From positions 41,549 to 105,548 of the forward strand of contig JAUZRR010000024.1 of the NCBI GenBank assembly GCA_030950285.1: DNA of 64,000 bases, read 5' to 3'. The notes below the pieces were generated by a model that was given only the letters and a program-made list of their open reading frames with translations, had not been told where the DNA came from and searched no databases. A program made the translations under genes and the position numbers. The DNA is from Planctomycetota bacterium. Lineage in GTDB: Bacteria; Planctomycetota; Phycisphaerae; Phycisphaerales; UBA1924. Positions 1-10,000 of the stretch are shown in pieces. Positions within the stretch are counted from its first letter, which is position 1. Each line of letters begins with the position of its first letter.

Positions 1-1
1 G

Positions 2-1315
2 CTCGATATCAATGCCGCGACCGCCGAGATGCTCGCGGCGGTGCCGGGGTTGGACGGGATGCTCGCCGCACGCATCGTCGAGGCCCGCGATACGCAGCCG
101 TTCTCGAGTGTCGCGGAGCTGTTGCGCGTGGAGGGGATCACGCCCGACTTGCTCTACGGCCCGCCGGATGTTGGCTGGGACGGCGCGGGCGGCGACTCGG
201 TTGGTAGCCCCGATCTCTCGCCGGCGTCCCCGCTGGGCGTGGGGATGGACGGGCCGAGCGGGTTGGTCAGCTACCTGACGGTGTTTGCGTTCGATCCGAA
301 CGTGCAGGTCGGGTTTCAGAGTTCGCAGGAGCACCGCGGGAAGCTGCGTGTGAATCTGGACCAGGAGTGGTCGGACGATCTTGAGCGTGCCATCACCGAG
401 CGGTTCGGTGCCGAGGCTGCCCAGGCGGTCAAACAGTTGATGGACGGCGGACAGACCTTCGCCACCGACAGTGAACTGGCGGGTGTGCTGATCGACGTGG
501 GGTTTGGCGTCGAGGGATGGGGCGAGTTGTTTGATGTGTTCACGACCACCGACGACGAGTTTCTCGCGGGCCGGGTGGATGTAAACCGTGCCGGGCCGGA
601 GGTCTTGGCGTGCGTGCCGGGGATCAGTCCGGAGCAGGCCGCGGCGATCGTTGATCGGCGGGAGACGCTGGACGCGCCCTCGCGGGCGATGCCGACGTGG
701 TTGTTGCAGGAGGGGCTCATCGAGCCGGAAGATTACAAGGCGGCTGCCGATTGGATCACGGCTCGGTCGATGCAATGGCGCGTGCGTCTCGAAGTCGGCG
801 TGATGGCTGGCGACGGGACTGGCGGCTTCGACGAGAGTGCGCCGATGACGATGGACGATCTCATGGCGGGATGGGACGAGGCGCCGGACGGGGACAGATT
901 GCAGCACCGCATGGTGGTGGAGGCGGTGATCGACGTGGCGTCCTCGAGGCCTCGGGTCGCGTACCTGCGCGAGGTGACGCTGCTCGACCCGGTGCTGGCG
1001 ATGCTGCACGCCGAGGCGGCGCTCGATGAAGACGCCGAGCGGTTCGGGCCAGAGCCTGGGGGCTTTGATGAATCTGTCGCAGGGGCGATCGGCGATGGGT
1101 TTGGCGAAGCGCCTGACGATGGACTGGACTTCGGCGGCGGCTTTGACCTCGCACCTCCACAATCTGGATTTGACCAACAACCCGCGGGCGACCTCGCGGG
1201 CACAAACGGCGATATGGAGCCGACCGACGACCCGGCCGAGCAGGCGGGCGACTCGGGCGGCGCGGTCGATCGAAGGATCGGGCGTTGGACGACACGGAAG
1301 GCGGGCGGGTCATGA
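2..1315 (+). CDS. gspK: GspK-like type II secretion minor pseudopilin (5' end outside window)
   Basis: The reading frame is open from base 2, so the start lies upstream; 437 residues are visible. GspK caps the pseudopilus of type II secretion systems and has two helix-hairpin-helix-like folds. Both are visible here: DINAATAEMLAAVPG near residues 3-17 and VNRAGPEVLACVPGIS near 193-208, the second followed by a helical stretch containing EDYKAAADWI. From about residue 330 the protein becomes a low-complexity Asp/Gly/Glu-rich tail. Its stop overlaps the start of the next gene (ATGA), so it is translationally coupled to a GspL-like protein. The N-terminal methylation signal expected of GspK cannot be checked because it is outside the window. 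The family call rests on the duplicated HhH motif and on the neighbours; a ComEA-like HhH protein is the main alternative. Confidence 0.72.
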   Translation, partial: LDINAATAEMLAAVPGLDGMLAARIVEARDTQPFSSVAELLRVEGITPDLLYGPPDVGWDGAGGDSVGSPDLSPASPLGVGMDGPSGLVSYLTVFAFDPNVQVGFQSSQEHRGKLRVNLDQEWSDDLERAITERFGAEAAQAVKQLMDGGQTFATDSELAGVLIDVGFGVEGWGELFDVFTTTDDEFLAGRVDVNRAGPEVLACVPGISPEQAAAIVDRRETLDAPSRAMPTWLLQEGLIEPEDYKAAADWITARSMQWRVRLEVGVMAGDGTGGFDESAPMTMDDLMAGWDEAPDGDRLQHRMVVEAVIDVASSRPRVAYLREVTLLDPVLAMLHAEAALDEDAERFGPEPGGFDESVAGAIGDGFGEAPDDGLDFGGGFDLAPPQSGFDQQPAGDLAGTNGDMEPTDDPAEQAGDSGGAVDRRIGRWTTRKAGGS

Positions 1316-2907
1316 AGGTCAGAGGCAATCTGGTGGTGTTGTGTCATGAGGGCGAGCGGCTGAGCGCGGTGTGGGGCACCGTGCAGAAAGAGCGGGTTCG
1401 GATCAGGGGCTGGCTCGCCGCGGAGCACCCTGCGGGGATCGACGGCGGGGACCCCGAAGCGATCGGGCGGTGGGTGCAGTCTGCGCTCAAAGAGGCCGGG
1501 TGCAACGCCAAAGCGTGCGTAATCGCGGTGCCCCGCGCCAGTGTTGTGCTCAAGCGGTTGACACTGCCGACGGTCTCGAACGGGCGTGATGGCGATCTTG
1601 CGGGGATGGTGCATCTGCAGTTGGCGAGGCAGCTCACGATGCCGTTGCAGGGCGCCGCGATCGACTACGTCCGGCTGAACCCGTCCGAGGATGGGGCCAA
1701 GACGGCCGAGTCCACCGAGATTCTCGCGGCGGCGTTGCCGGGTGATTATGTCGCCAACGCCCGGGGGATCGCCAAGAGCGCCAAGCTCCGTCTCCGCTCG
1801 GTGGCGCTTCGCGGGGAAGGATCGGCGACGCTCTTTGCCCAGCTCTCGTACACACAGGACGGCCCGGTACTCGGGGTCTCGGTCACCGCACGGGGGGTCG
1901 AGCTCGGTATCGTCGCGGAGGGCCGCGTGGTGTTCTCGCGGGCGGTCGAGATCCGTCCACCGACCGACGTGGACGGCTGGGGGGCGTTCACCCAACGCGT
2001 CGCGGTCGAAGCCAAGCGGACCCGCGTGGGGTATCGAGGCACGGGAGAATCGGCCGACATCGCGTGCATCGCGGTGCTGGGGGACGACGCGCTCGCAGAG
2101 TCGGTCGGCAAGACGCTCAGCGACGAGCTGGGCTTGCCATGGGAGACGGTGCGGTTCCCCAACGCGGTGGAGTTGCCTTCGGAGATGGACAGCCAGAACC
2201 GCGCGGTGCTTGCGCCGTTGATCGGGCTGATGGTCGGCGCGGCGATCGACCGCCCGACGTACGATTTTTCCAACCCTCGCAAAGCACCCGACACATCGGC
2301 GCAGCTCCGGCAGGCGGTGCTGGTCGCGGCGTTCGGGCTCATCATCTTCGGCGGCGGGGGATGGGTGATCGCGGACCAACAGCTGCGATCGCTCAACAGC
2401 AAGATCAAGGGCGCCAAGGAACAGAGCCGCACGCTCACCATGCAGTACGTTCGGCAGCTCCGCACCGAAGCACGGGTCAACCACATCGAGAAGCTCCGCG
2501 AGCCGAGCGTCGACTGGCTCGACCATGTGAACTATCTGTCCCAGACCCTCCCCCCGGCCGAGCTGGCGAAACTGGACTCGTTGGGCGGCATCGCAAGATC
2601 GAGCGTCGGGTTCTTTGCGCCCGGCGAGGAGGGCGGCTTCACCGAAGCGCAGTCGTTGCAGGGTGGGCAGTGGATCAAGAGTGGGGCGGTTGACCTGACC
2701 CTCGCGGGAACCGCGACGCGGGAGGTCGCCGACGAGTTGCGGGCCGATCTGGTCGCGGGCGAGTTGTACGAGCTGAGCACGCGGGGCGCCGACGTGGCGG
2801 GCAAGTTTGAGTATGTGCTCCGGGCATCCGGGAAAGAGCCCGCGCCGGAAGACGAGGGCACCGCGACACCCGCCGAAACATCCGGCGAGCAGGGGGGTGA
2901 ATCGTGA
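1312..2907 (+). CDS. GspL/PilM-like inner-membrane assembly protein of the secretion apparatus
   Basis: 531 residues. The ATG at 1312 overlaps the preceding stop (ATGA) and is preferred over the in-frame upstream start at 1285. The first ~290 residues look like the actin-like fold of PilM/GspL: glycine-rich strands (GVSVTARGVELGIV, residues ~187-200) alternate with helices. A single hydrophobic segment follows at about residues 336-355 (VLVAAFGLIIFGGGGWVIA), then a coiled, charged periplasmic part. This cytoplasmic-TM-periplasmic layout is that of GspL, which links the secretion ATPase to the inner-membrane platform. The end of the gene overlaps the next start (GTGA). Exact family naming is uncertain because PilM-PilN fusions look alike. 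Confidence 0.65.
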   Translation: MKVRGNLVVLCHEGERLSAVWGTVQKERVRIRGWLAAEHPAGIDGGDPEAIGRWVQSALKEAGCNAKACVIAVPRASVVLKRLTLPTVSNGRDGDLAGMVHLQLARQLTMPLQGAAIDYVRLNPSEDGAKTAESTEILAAALPGDYVANARGIAKSAKLRLRSVALRGEGSATLFAQLSYTQDGPVLGVSVTARGVELGIVAEGRVVFSRAVEIRPPTDVDGWGAFTQRVAVEAKRTRVGYRGTGESADIACIAVLGDDALAESVGKTLSDELGLPWETVRFPNAVELPSEMDSQNRAVLAPLIGLMVGAAIDRPTYDFSNPRKAPDTSAQLRQAVLVAAFGLIIFGGGGWVIADQQLRSLNSKIKGAKEQSRTLTMQYVRQLRTEARVNHIEKLREPSVDWLDHVNYLSQTLPPAELAKLDSLGGIARSSVGFFAPGEEGGFTEAQSLQGGQWIKSGAVDLTLAGTATREVADELRADLVAGELYELSTRGADVAGKFEYVLRASGKEPAPEDEGTATPAETSGEQGGES

Positions 2908-3950
2908 AGCACGCGAAGGTGATTCTCGTGGGGATCGTGATGATCGCGGCGATGGTGATGGTGGGTGGGGCCGCGTACTACCTGCATTTTATGCGGCACA
3001 AAGGCGAGTTGCAGAAGCAACTGGCCGACTATCAGGACGGGATCACGCGCTTCCAGGACTGGCTCGACAGCCGTCCGTCGGTCGAGGACAAGCTCAACAC
3101 GTTTGCCAGCGCCACGCTGGGCTTTGACGCCGAGGTGGTCGAATCGCGGTTCCGCTCGGGGCTCAACCGTCTGGCAGCGAGCGCCGGGCTTGTCAAGGAC
3201 GACACGATCGTCAGCCCGCGCCGGACGCTGACCGCGGTCAAGAACCCCGCCGTGGCGCAGCGGGTGATGGAGTTTCGCAGGTATCAGAACGACGACCGGA
3301 TTTCCGCGCCGGACCTTTACGTCATGGAAGCCGAGATCCGTGGCAGCGGGACGCTCGAGGCGGCGGTGCGTTTGCTCGCCCTGGCGCAGACCCAGCCGTG
3401 GATCTGGAACGTGCGCGGGTTCAGCCTGACGCCGCAAGGCAACCAGAGCACGATGTTCGACATCTCGATCGGCGTGACCACGGCGGTGCTCCCGGACCTC
3501 GCGCCGGCTGGGACCCTCGCTGCTGGGGATGCCCGGATCGAGGTCGAGCCGCCGCCGATTCTTGATCCTGATCCCGAGCACCTCGCCGCGACGACGGCGA
3601 TCGTGCAGCGGAACGTCTTTGCGCCGCCCAAGCCAAAACCGGACACCCCCGACGTCGTTGTGACCCAGGCGAGCCAGGATGTCCGCGAGCCCGATCCGGT
3701 CAAGCCCAAGACCTCGCCGCCCTACCACGAGTGGCGGCTCACCGGTGTCAGCGGTAGTCCGGGGCAAGGGATGCTCGCCTGGATGCAGAATGCCCGGACC
3801 GGAGCCGCGGTCATGCTGAGCCCCGGGGAGGGCGTTCTGGACGCCATGCTGGAGGAAGCCGACACAGAACAGGTGGTTTTTCGGATAGGGGAATCCCTGT
3901 ACAGGGTCAGCCTGAACGAGACCCTTGCAGACCGGCACCTGCTCGAATAG
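2904..3950 (+). CDS. GspM/PilO-like protein with GspC/PilP-like C-terminal domain
   Basis: 348 residues, GTG start overlapping the previous stop. It has an N-terminal membrane anchor (residues ~5-27), a charged helix to ~residue 60, and a periplasmic domain reminiscent of PilO/GspM. After a Pro-rich linker it contains VQRNVFAPPKP (near residue 234), followed by a beta-rich stretch (EWRLTGVSG, then GVLDAMLEEA and VVFRIGESLYRVSL). That pattern, an RN-[LV]-F motif followed by a small beta domain that reads out sequence variants of a short peptide, is typical of GspC/PilP, the partner that docks on the N0 domain of the secretin. I infer a natural fusion of the M/O and C/P functions, placed directly before the secretin gene. 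Only the N-terminal anchor and the motif are seen directly. Confidence 0.55.
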   Translation: MKHAKVILVGIVMIAAMVMVGGAAYYLHFMRHKGELQKQLADYQDGITRFQDWLDSRPSVEDKLNTFASATLGFDAEVVESRFRSGLNRLAASAGLVKDDTIVSPRRTLTAVKNPAVAQRVMEFRRYQNDDRISAPDLYVMEAEIRGSGTLEAAVRLLALAQTQPWIWNVRGFSLTPQGNQSTMFDISIGVTTAVLPDLAPAGTLAAGDARIEVEPPPILDPDPEHLAATTAIVQRNVFAPPKPKPDTPDVVVTQASQDVREPDPVKPKTSPPYHEWRLTGVSGSPGQGMLAWMQNARTGAAVMLSPGEGVLDAMLEEADTEQVVFRIGESLYRVSLNETLADRHLLE

Positions 3951-3971
3951 GCAGGCGGTCCCGAGATTTGG

Positions 3972-3985
3972 TATAGTGCGCACTA
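3972..3985 (+). promoter_or_regulatory. Candidate -10 element overlapped by a perfect 12-bp palindrome before the giant secretin gene
   Basis: In the 99-bp gap before the secretin start, TATAGT (3972-3977) resembles a -10 box and is overlapped by the perfect palindrome TAGTGCGCACTA (3974-3985). No convincing -35 box was found at the right spacing. A palindrome over a -10 box is a common operator arrangement, so the secretin may be controlled separately from the three coupled genes upstream. Confidence 0.3.
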
Positions 3986-4049
3986 GCTCACAGGCCGCGG
4001 AGTCGGCCGGGTCGTCCCAGAGGGTCGGCTTTTGAAAAAGGAGTTCCTC

Positions 4050-7000
4050 ATGCCTTCTCGCATCAGCTCTCGGGCTGTTGTCATCGCCGCCCTGCTCGCT
4101 GCGGCGGGTGCTGCGGCTTCGGCTTCGGCGTTCCAGGATTCCACCGCCGAGTCCGCCGAGCCCGCTGCGGCTCCGGTCTCCCAGCCCGCGGTTGACAGCC
4201 CCACCGAGCCTCCGAACCAGCCGCAACCGGTCGCGGACCCAAAGATCCGTTTCCAGTTCAAGGACACACCCTTCGAGATGGTGCTGGATTTCTTTGCGCG
4301 CGAGACCGGGCTGCCGGTGATCCGTGAGGCGCCCGCGCCCAAGGGGACGATGACCTTCGTGGGCGGGACGGCGTACACCTTCGACGAGGCGCTCTCGATC
4401 CTGAACATGAATCTGATGCTGCACGGCGTATCGCTGCGGCGTGAGAACAACTTCCTCTATCTTGCGACCATCAAGGACTCGTTGCGCAAGCCCTCGAGGG
4501 TCGTGTCGGTTGACGATCTGCCCGACGATATCACTCCCGACATGATCGTCACGATGACGATCCCGCTCGATAACACGCGGGCGACGCAGGTTGCCGAGCA
4601 GATCAAGCCGCTGATCGGTGAGTACGGCGGGATCACGCCGATTGATGCACAGAACATGCTGATTCTGGTCGAGTCTGCGGCGCAGTGCGAGCGGATCGCG
4701 TCGCTGATCCGCTCGATCGACTCGGTTCGGCCGGTCGACTCGGAGTTCAAGGTCTTCAAGCTGAGTCACAGCAAAGCCGAGGACGTTGTCGAAGCGCTCA
4801 AGGGCCTTGTCGGGCAGCGGATGCAGCAGATATTTATCGACAAGGACGGCAACCGCACCGTCGCTGAAGAGATCGACGTTGCCGGGCTCAACATCCAGCC
4901 CGATCCTCGCACCAACTCGGTCATCGTGGTCGGTTCGCACAACCGGATCGAGACGGTCGAGCAGTTGATCCAGGTGCTCGACGTGCCGGGTGGCGGGTTT
5001 GGCGGCGAGCAGCAGATGGTGACGTTTGTGCTCGAAACCATCACGCCCGAGCAGGCCGCCAGGACGCTGAACTCGCTGTTTTCCTCGGTCCCCAAGGAGT
5101 CGAAACCGACGATTGTCCCGCTGTCGGATGTCGGGAAAGTAACGATCATTGGTGCGCAGGCGTTGGTGTTGCAAGCGACCGCGCTGGTCGGCGAGATCGA
5201 CCCCTCGGCCGGGACTGGCGAGCCCCGCGATGCGCAGCCCGAGACCGTGGTCCGGGCGCTCGCGCTCGAGCACATCACCCCGGCGCAGGCCGAGCAGATT
5301 GTGCGGCGGATGCTGACGGTTCGGCAGCAGCGGGTGGTTCGCTACAGCGCCGCGCCCGACGGAACCGGGTTCCTGGTCTCCGGGCCGACCGCGGACGTGG
5401 CGACCTTTGAGCAACTGCTCAAGAGCCTTGATCGGCCGGCGACCGCGAAAACCGAAGTTCGTGTGGTGCAGATCGATTCGCCGGACCCGCAATCGATCGT
5501 TGATCGCGCGCTCGAGCTGGACACGCTGACCGACGAGGGAACCGAAGAGCCCGTCTCGGTGACGGTCGATGCCGAATCTCGCCGCGCAACGATCGTCGGC
5601 TCGTCGGCTGCGATCACCCGGTTTGAGCGCAGGCTCAACGAGGTCGAGAAACGGGTGATCGCGCGGAGCGTCTCGCGTTCTTACCAGCTCACACTTGCCA
5701 GGCCGAGCGAGCTCGCGCCGAGGCTGACCCGGCTCGCCCGTCCGCTGCTGACGCCCGACGACGGGACGCCGTATGTCGTGCCGACCTTTGAGCCGCTCGA
5801 CGAGCTCGACACGCTGATCGTGCGGGCCGAGGCCGAGCAGTTCGCTGTCATCGAAGAGCTCATCGCCCAGTTCGACGCTGAGGAACCTGTTCGGCGTGAT
5901 TTCCGTGTGATTCGTGTGCGTTCTGGTGATCCGGCAGCGATTCGTGAACGCACGCTTGCGATGCTCGACGAGATGAACAAGGGGCTTGACGAGGACAATC
6001 GTGTCGAGGTCGAGGTCCAGGTTGATGCTGCGTCGGGGAGTTTGCTGGTCTGGGCCGAGAGCCGGAGTATGCAGCAGTTCAACAGCGTGCTGCAACAGGT
6101 GCAGCAGCTGGTGCCACCGGCGCGTTCAACGCGCGTGCTCGACGTGCGGAACATCGAGGCGGCCGAGATTCTTGCGCCGCTTCAGCAGCTGCTTGCGTCT
6201 GCCGATTCGATCGACCCGGCGCGGGCGATCCCCGAGCCGACGATCACGGTGCTCGACCGGACCAACTCGCTGGTGGTGACCGCCGAGGCGGCGCAGCACC
6301 AACTGGTGACGCAGATGGTGCAGCGTCTGGATCGGCCCAACCCGGCCGACCTGCCGCCGATGCGTTTGTTGCAGCTGCGGGCGGCGGACGCGACGAACGT
6401 GGCGCGTCTTTTGCAGGAGCGCTACGACAGCCGCCCGTTGACCGATCGCACGGCTCGCCCTGTCAAAATCAAGGCCGAGGCGCAAACAAACACGCTGATT
6501 GTGACGGCGCACGAAGAGCTCTTCGAGGATGTAAAGGCGCAGATCGACATCCTGAATCAGGAAGGGCAGACAGAGCCCGAGCGGACGACCAAGCTCTTCC
6601 CGCTCAAGGTCGCAAAGGCGATGGACGTGGCGTCAGCGATGGACAAGCTCTACCCCGAGCCTCCGATGCCCGCCGATCGGTTCGGGCGACCGATGCCTTG
6701 GCTTCGGGAGAAGAAAGATGTCAATGTCTCGGCCGATCCGTCGAGCAACTCGCTGATCTTCGATGCCCCGACCGATCGCATTCCTGATCTTGAGGAGCTT
6801 GCTGCGCAGCTTGACCGTGTCGAGGTCCCGCCGCAGGCCGAGCTGCGGACGTTCCGTGTTGTCAAGGGTGATCTGAACACCATCACGTCGACGCTGTCCG
6901 GGCTCGCGAGGCAGGGCGCGCTCTCGTCGCCAGCCCAGCCGGGCAAGCAGGCGGTGAAGGTGATGATCGAGGCCGAGCCGAAGTCGAGCACGCTGATCGT

Positions 7001-10000
7001 CGCGGGTGATGCGTTTACCTTTGAGAAGGTCGAGGAGATTCTGCTGAGTCTTTCGGCGGTGCCTGTCGAGCGTTCACTGCGGATCATCCCGATCTCGAAC
7101 ACACCCGCGTCGACCGTGCGCGACCGCGCGATGGCGATTTATGACGCGCAGGTCGCTGGATTGCCCGAGAGCGAACCGGTCGAGGTTACGGTTGACGACA
7201 ACTCCAACTCGCTTGAGGTGGTGGGCTCGCTCGACGGGCTGGCGCGATTCTCAGCGATCATCGACCAGTTGCAACGGCAAACTGGCTCTGCCCGTGAGGT
7301 GCGTCTGATCGAGCTCAAGCTTGCCAAGGTTACCGACATCATCTCGTTTCTCAATGAGATGGTTGCTGCCAATCAGGCGATCACGATGCAGGGTGGCCCG
7401 GCACCCGTCTTCGAGCCGATCGAGGCGACGAACTCCCTGCTTGTCGCGGCTCAACCGAGCCAGCTGGTGATTATCGAACAACTCGTCCGCTCGATTGATG
7501 CCCAGCAAGCCGGGGAGCGTCCTCCTTTGCGGATTCTGCGGTTGCGCACGACGGACGCGAGCGGGCTCGCCGTGGTTTTGCAGCGTTCGTACGCGGGTCG
7601 CCCGGTCGAGGAGCGGACGAAGAAGCCGGTTGATATCCAGGCGGACGCCGCGACGAACACGCTGATTATCTCGGCCCATCCCGAGGTGCTTCCCGAGATC
7701 GAGGAGATCGTCAATCAGCTCAACGAGACGCAGGCGATGGATGCCGAGGGACGGGAGATCCGTATCTTCCCGCTCTCGTGGGCGCGGGCCGAGGAGCTGG
7801 CAAAGACGATCGACGAGATGTTCCCCGAGCCGCCGATGCCGTACGACTCGCGCGGGCGTCCGATGCCCCACCTTCGGCAGCCCAAGGAGGTCTTCGTTCG
7901 TGCCGATCGTGCGACCAACTCGCTGATCGTGGACGCCCCTGCCCAGCGGCTCGCGGGGTTTGAGCAGATCGTGCAGAGCCTCGATCAACAGAACATGGGC
8001 GACGATCTGGAGATCCGGACCTATCGCATCGAGCGTGCGGACCTCGCGATGGTCGCGCGCACGCTGGAGGATCTGTCGTCGAGTGGTGCGCTGCGAGCCA
8101 GCAGCCGCACTCCGGTGACGATCAACACCGAGCCGGCGACCAGGACGCTGGTGGTGAGCGGCCCGACGGAGGTCTTCAAGCACGTCGAGGAGGTGCTTGA
8201 TTCGCTGGGGCAGGCCCCGGACCGACCCGAGACGTCGATGAAGATGTACCCGCTGAAGTTTGCGCGGGCCGAGCAGCTCCAGGTGTTGCTGACCGACCTG
8301 CTCGCGACACGATTGCGCGACGAGCAGGAGCGTGCAGGCAGGGCGTCCGACGCGGTCGAGACGTTGCTCGATGTCGCGTCGCACGGGCCGTCGAATACGC
8401 TCATTATCACGGCTCCGGCGTCGATTCAGCAGATCGCCGAGGAGCTGATCAAGTCGCTCGACACCGAGGCCGCGGCGGCGGGGCGGCGGACGATCCGCGT
8501 GCTGCCGCTGACTTACGCCGATGCGGCAGAGGTTGCCAAGACGCTCACGCAAACGGTGCCGAAGATGGACCTGACCGGCGGGGGTGATGTGACGATCATC
8601 TCGGCAACCGGCTCGAACGCGATCATTCTCGCCGGCGCGAGCGCCGATCTCAAGCGGGTGGAAGCGTTGATCGAGCCGCTCGATGTGCGGCCGGACGACC
8701 CCAAGGAAATGGGAGTCGAGACATTCAAGCTGGTGCACGCCGACGCGGCTCGGATCGCGGAGACCGTGCAGAGCTTGCTCGTCGAACAGCAGGAGACCGA
8801 CCCGCGGATTCTTGCGTACCAGATCCGGTACTCGCGGAACCCGAATCTGTTTAAGAAGCCGAGTATCCATGTCGAAGCCGAGCCGCGGACCAACGCCCTG
8901 ATTGTGTCGGCACCCGCCGCGACGCTCGAGCTTGCTAAGACGATCATCGAGCGACTGGACCAGCCGGCCGAGCTGCTCGATCGCAAGGTCGCGACCTTTA
9001 CACCCAGCAAGGCGGACCCCAGGCGGCTGGTGACGTTGGTCTCGAAGATCGTGGACGAGACGCAGCCTCAGGAGCGGCACGGGCTCGAGCTGACCGCCGA
9101 GGCGGGGACTCGGTCTGTGGTTGCGATCGGTAGCGCGGCGCAGATCGCCGAGGCGATGCGTCTGCTCGCCGAGTTTGACGACCGGGCATTCTCGCTTCCC
9201 GATGTCGAGTTGACGGTGGTTGATCTCGACCACGCCGACGCGACCGCGGTTGCGCGGATGGTCGAGGCGTTGGCGTCGGATCGTTCGCGTTGGCCGCAGG
9301 CGTTGCGTGACGCCGAGCAGGCAGGCATCGCGGTCGCGGCACCGCGGATTACCGCTGACAGTGAGACGAATCGGCTGGTCATCAGCGCGCCGGGTCCGCT
9401 CGCGCCGGTCATTCGCGAGCTGGTCGCGACGCTTGATCAGCCATCCGGGCGCGAGGTCCAGGTGCGGCTGTTTGCGCTGCGGCAGGGCTCTGCTGAGTCG
9501 GTCGCGGCTGCGCTTCAGGTCGCGTTTGCCGCGGGGGTCAACCCGGGCGAACCGCGCGCCGTGGCGACCGCCGAGCCCACAAGCAACACGGTGATTGTTT
9601 CCGGCACCGCCGAGCGGGTCGCGCAGGCCGAGTCGCTGGTGCGGGCGATGGACGAGACGGTCGAGCCCAACGGGATGGGTGTCCGCACGATCACGCTCAA
9701 GTACGCACGGGCCGAGTCGCTCGCGCCGATTTTGGAGCAACTTCTCAAGCAGGAATCGGCGATCGATCAGATCCCCGAATGGTCGCGATGGCAGTACCTG
9801 CTGCGGAACCCGACGTCGAATGAGGGTGTTGTGCGGGTTGCGGCGGAGACTCGGCTCAACGCGATTGTGGTCGCTGCGTCGCTCGACGTGATGCAACTGG
9901 CCGAGCAGATCGTCGCCGAGCTCGACGTGCCGCCGAACGGGCCGTCCGGGGGTGGGCGTCTGGTCCGTGTCATCCCGCTGCTCAACGCCGACGCGACGGT

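Noticed and set aside
4032..4049. Earlier start of the secretin at TTG 4032
   Set aside because: It overlaps the AAAAGGAG ribosome-binding site that serves ATG 4050, and would put a charged stretch before the signal peptide.
2532..6095. Long open frame on the minus strand (1,187 codons)
   Set aside because: It overlaps the GspL-like, GspM-like and secretin genes and is a GC-codon-position shadow; composition is Arg/Asp/His-rich with no domain.
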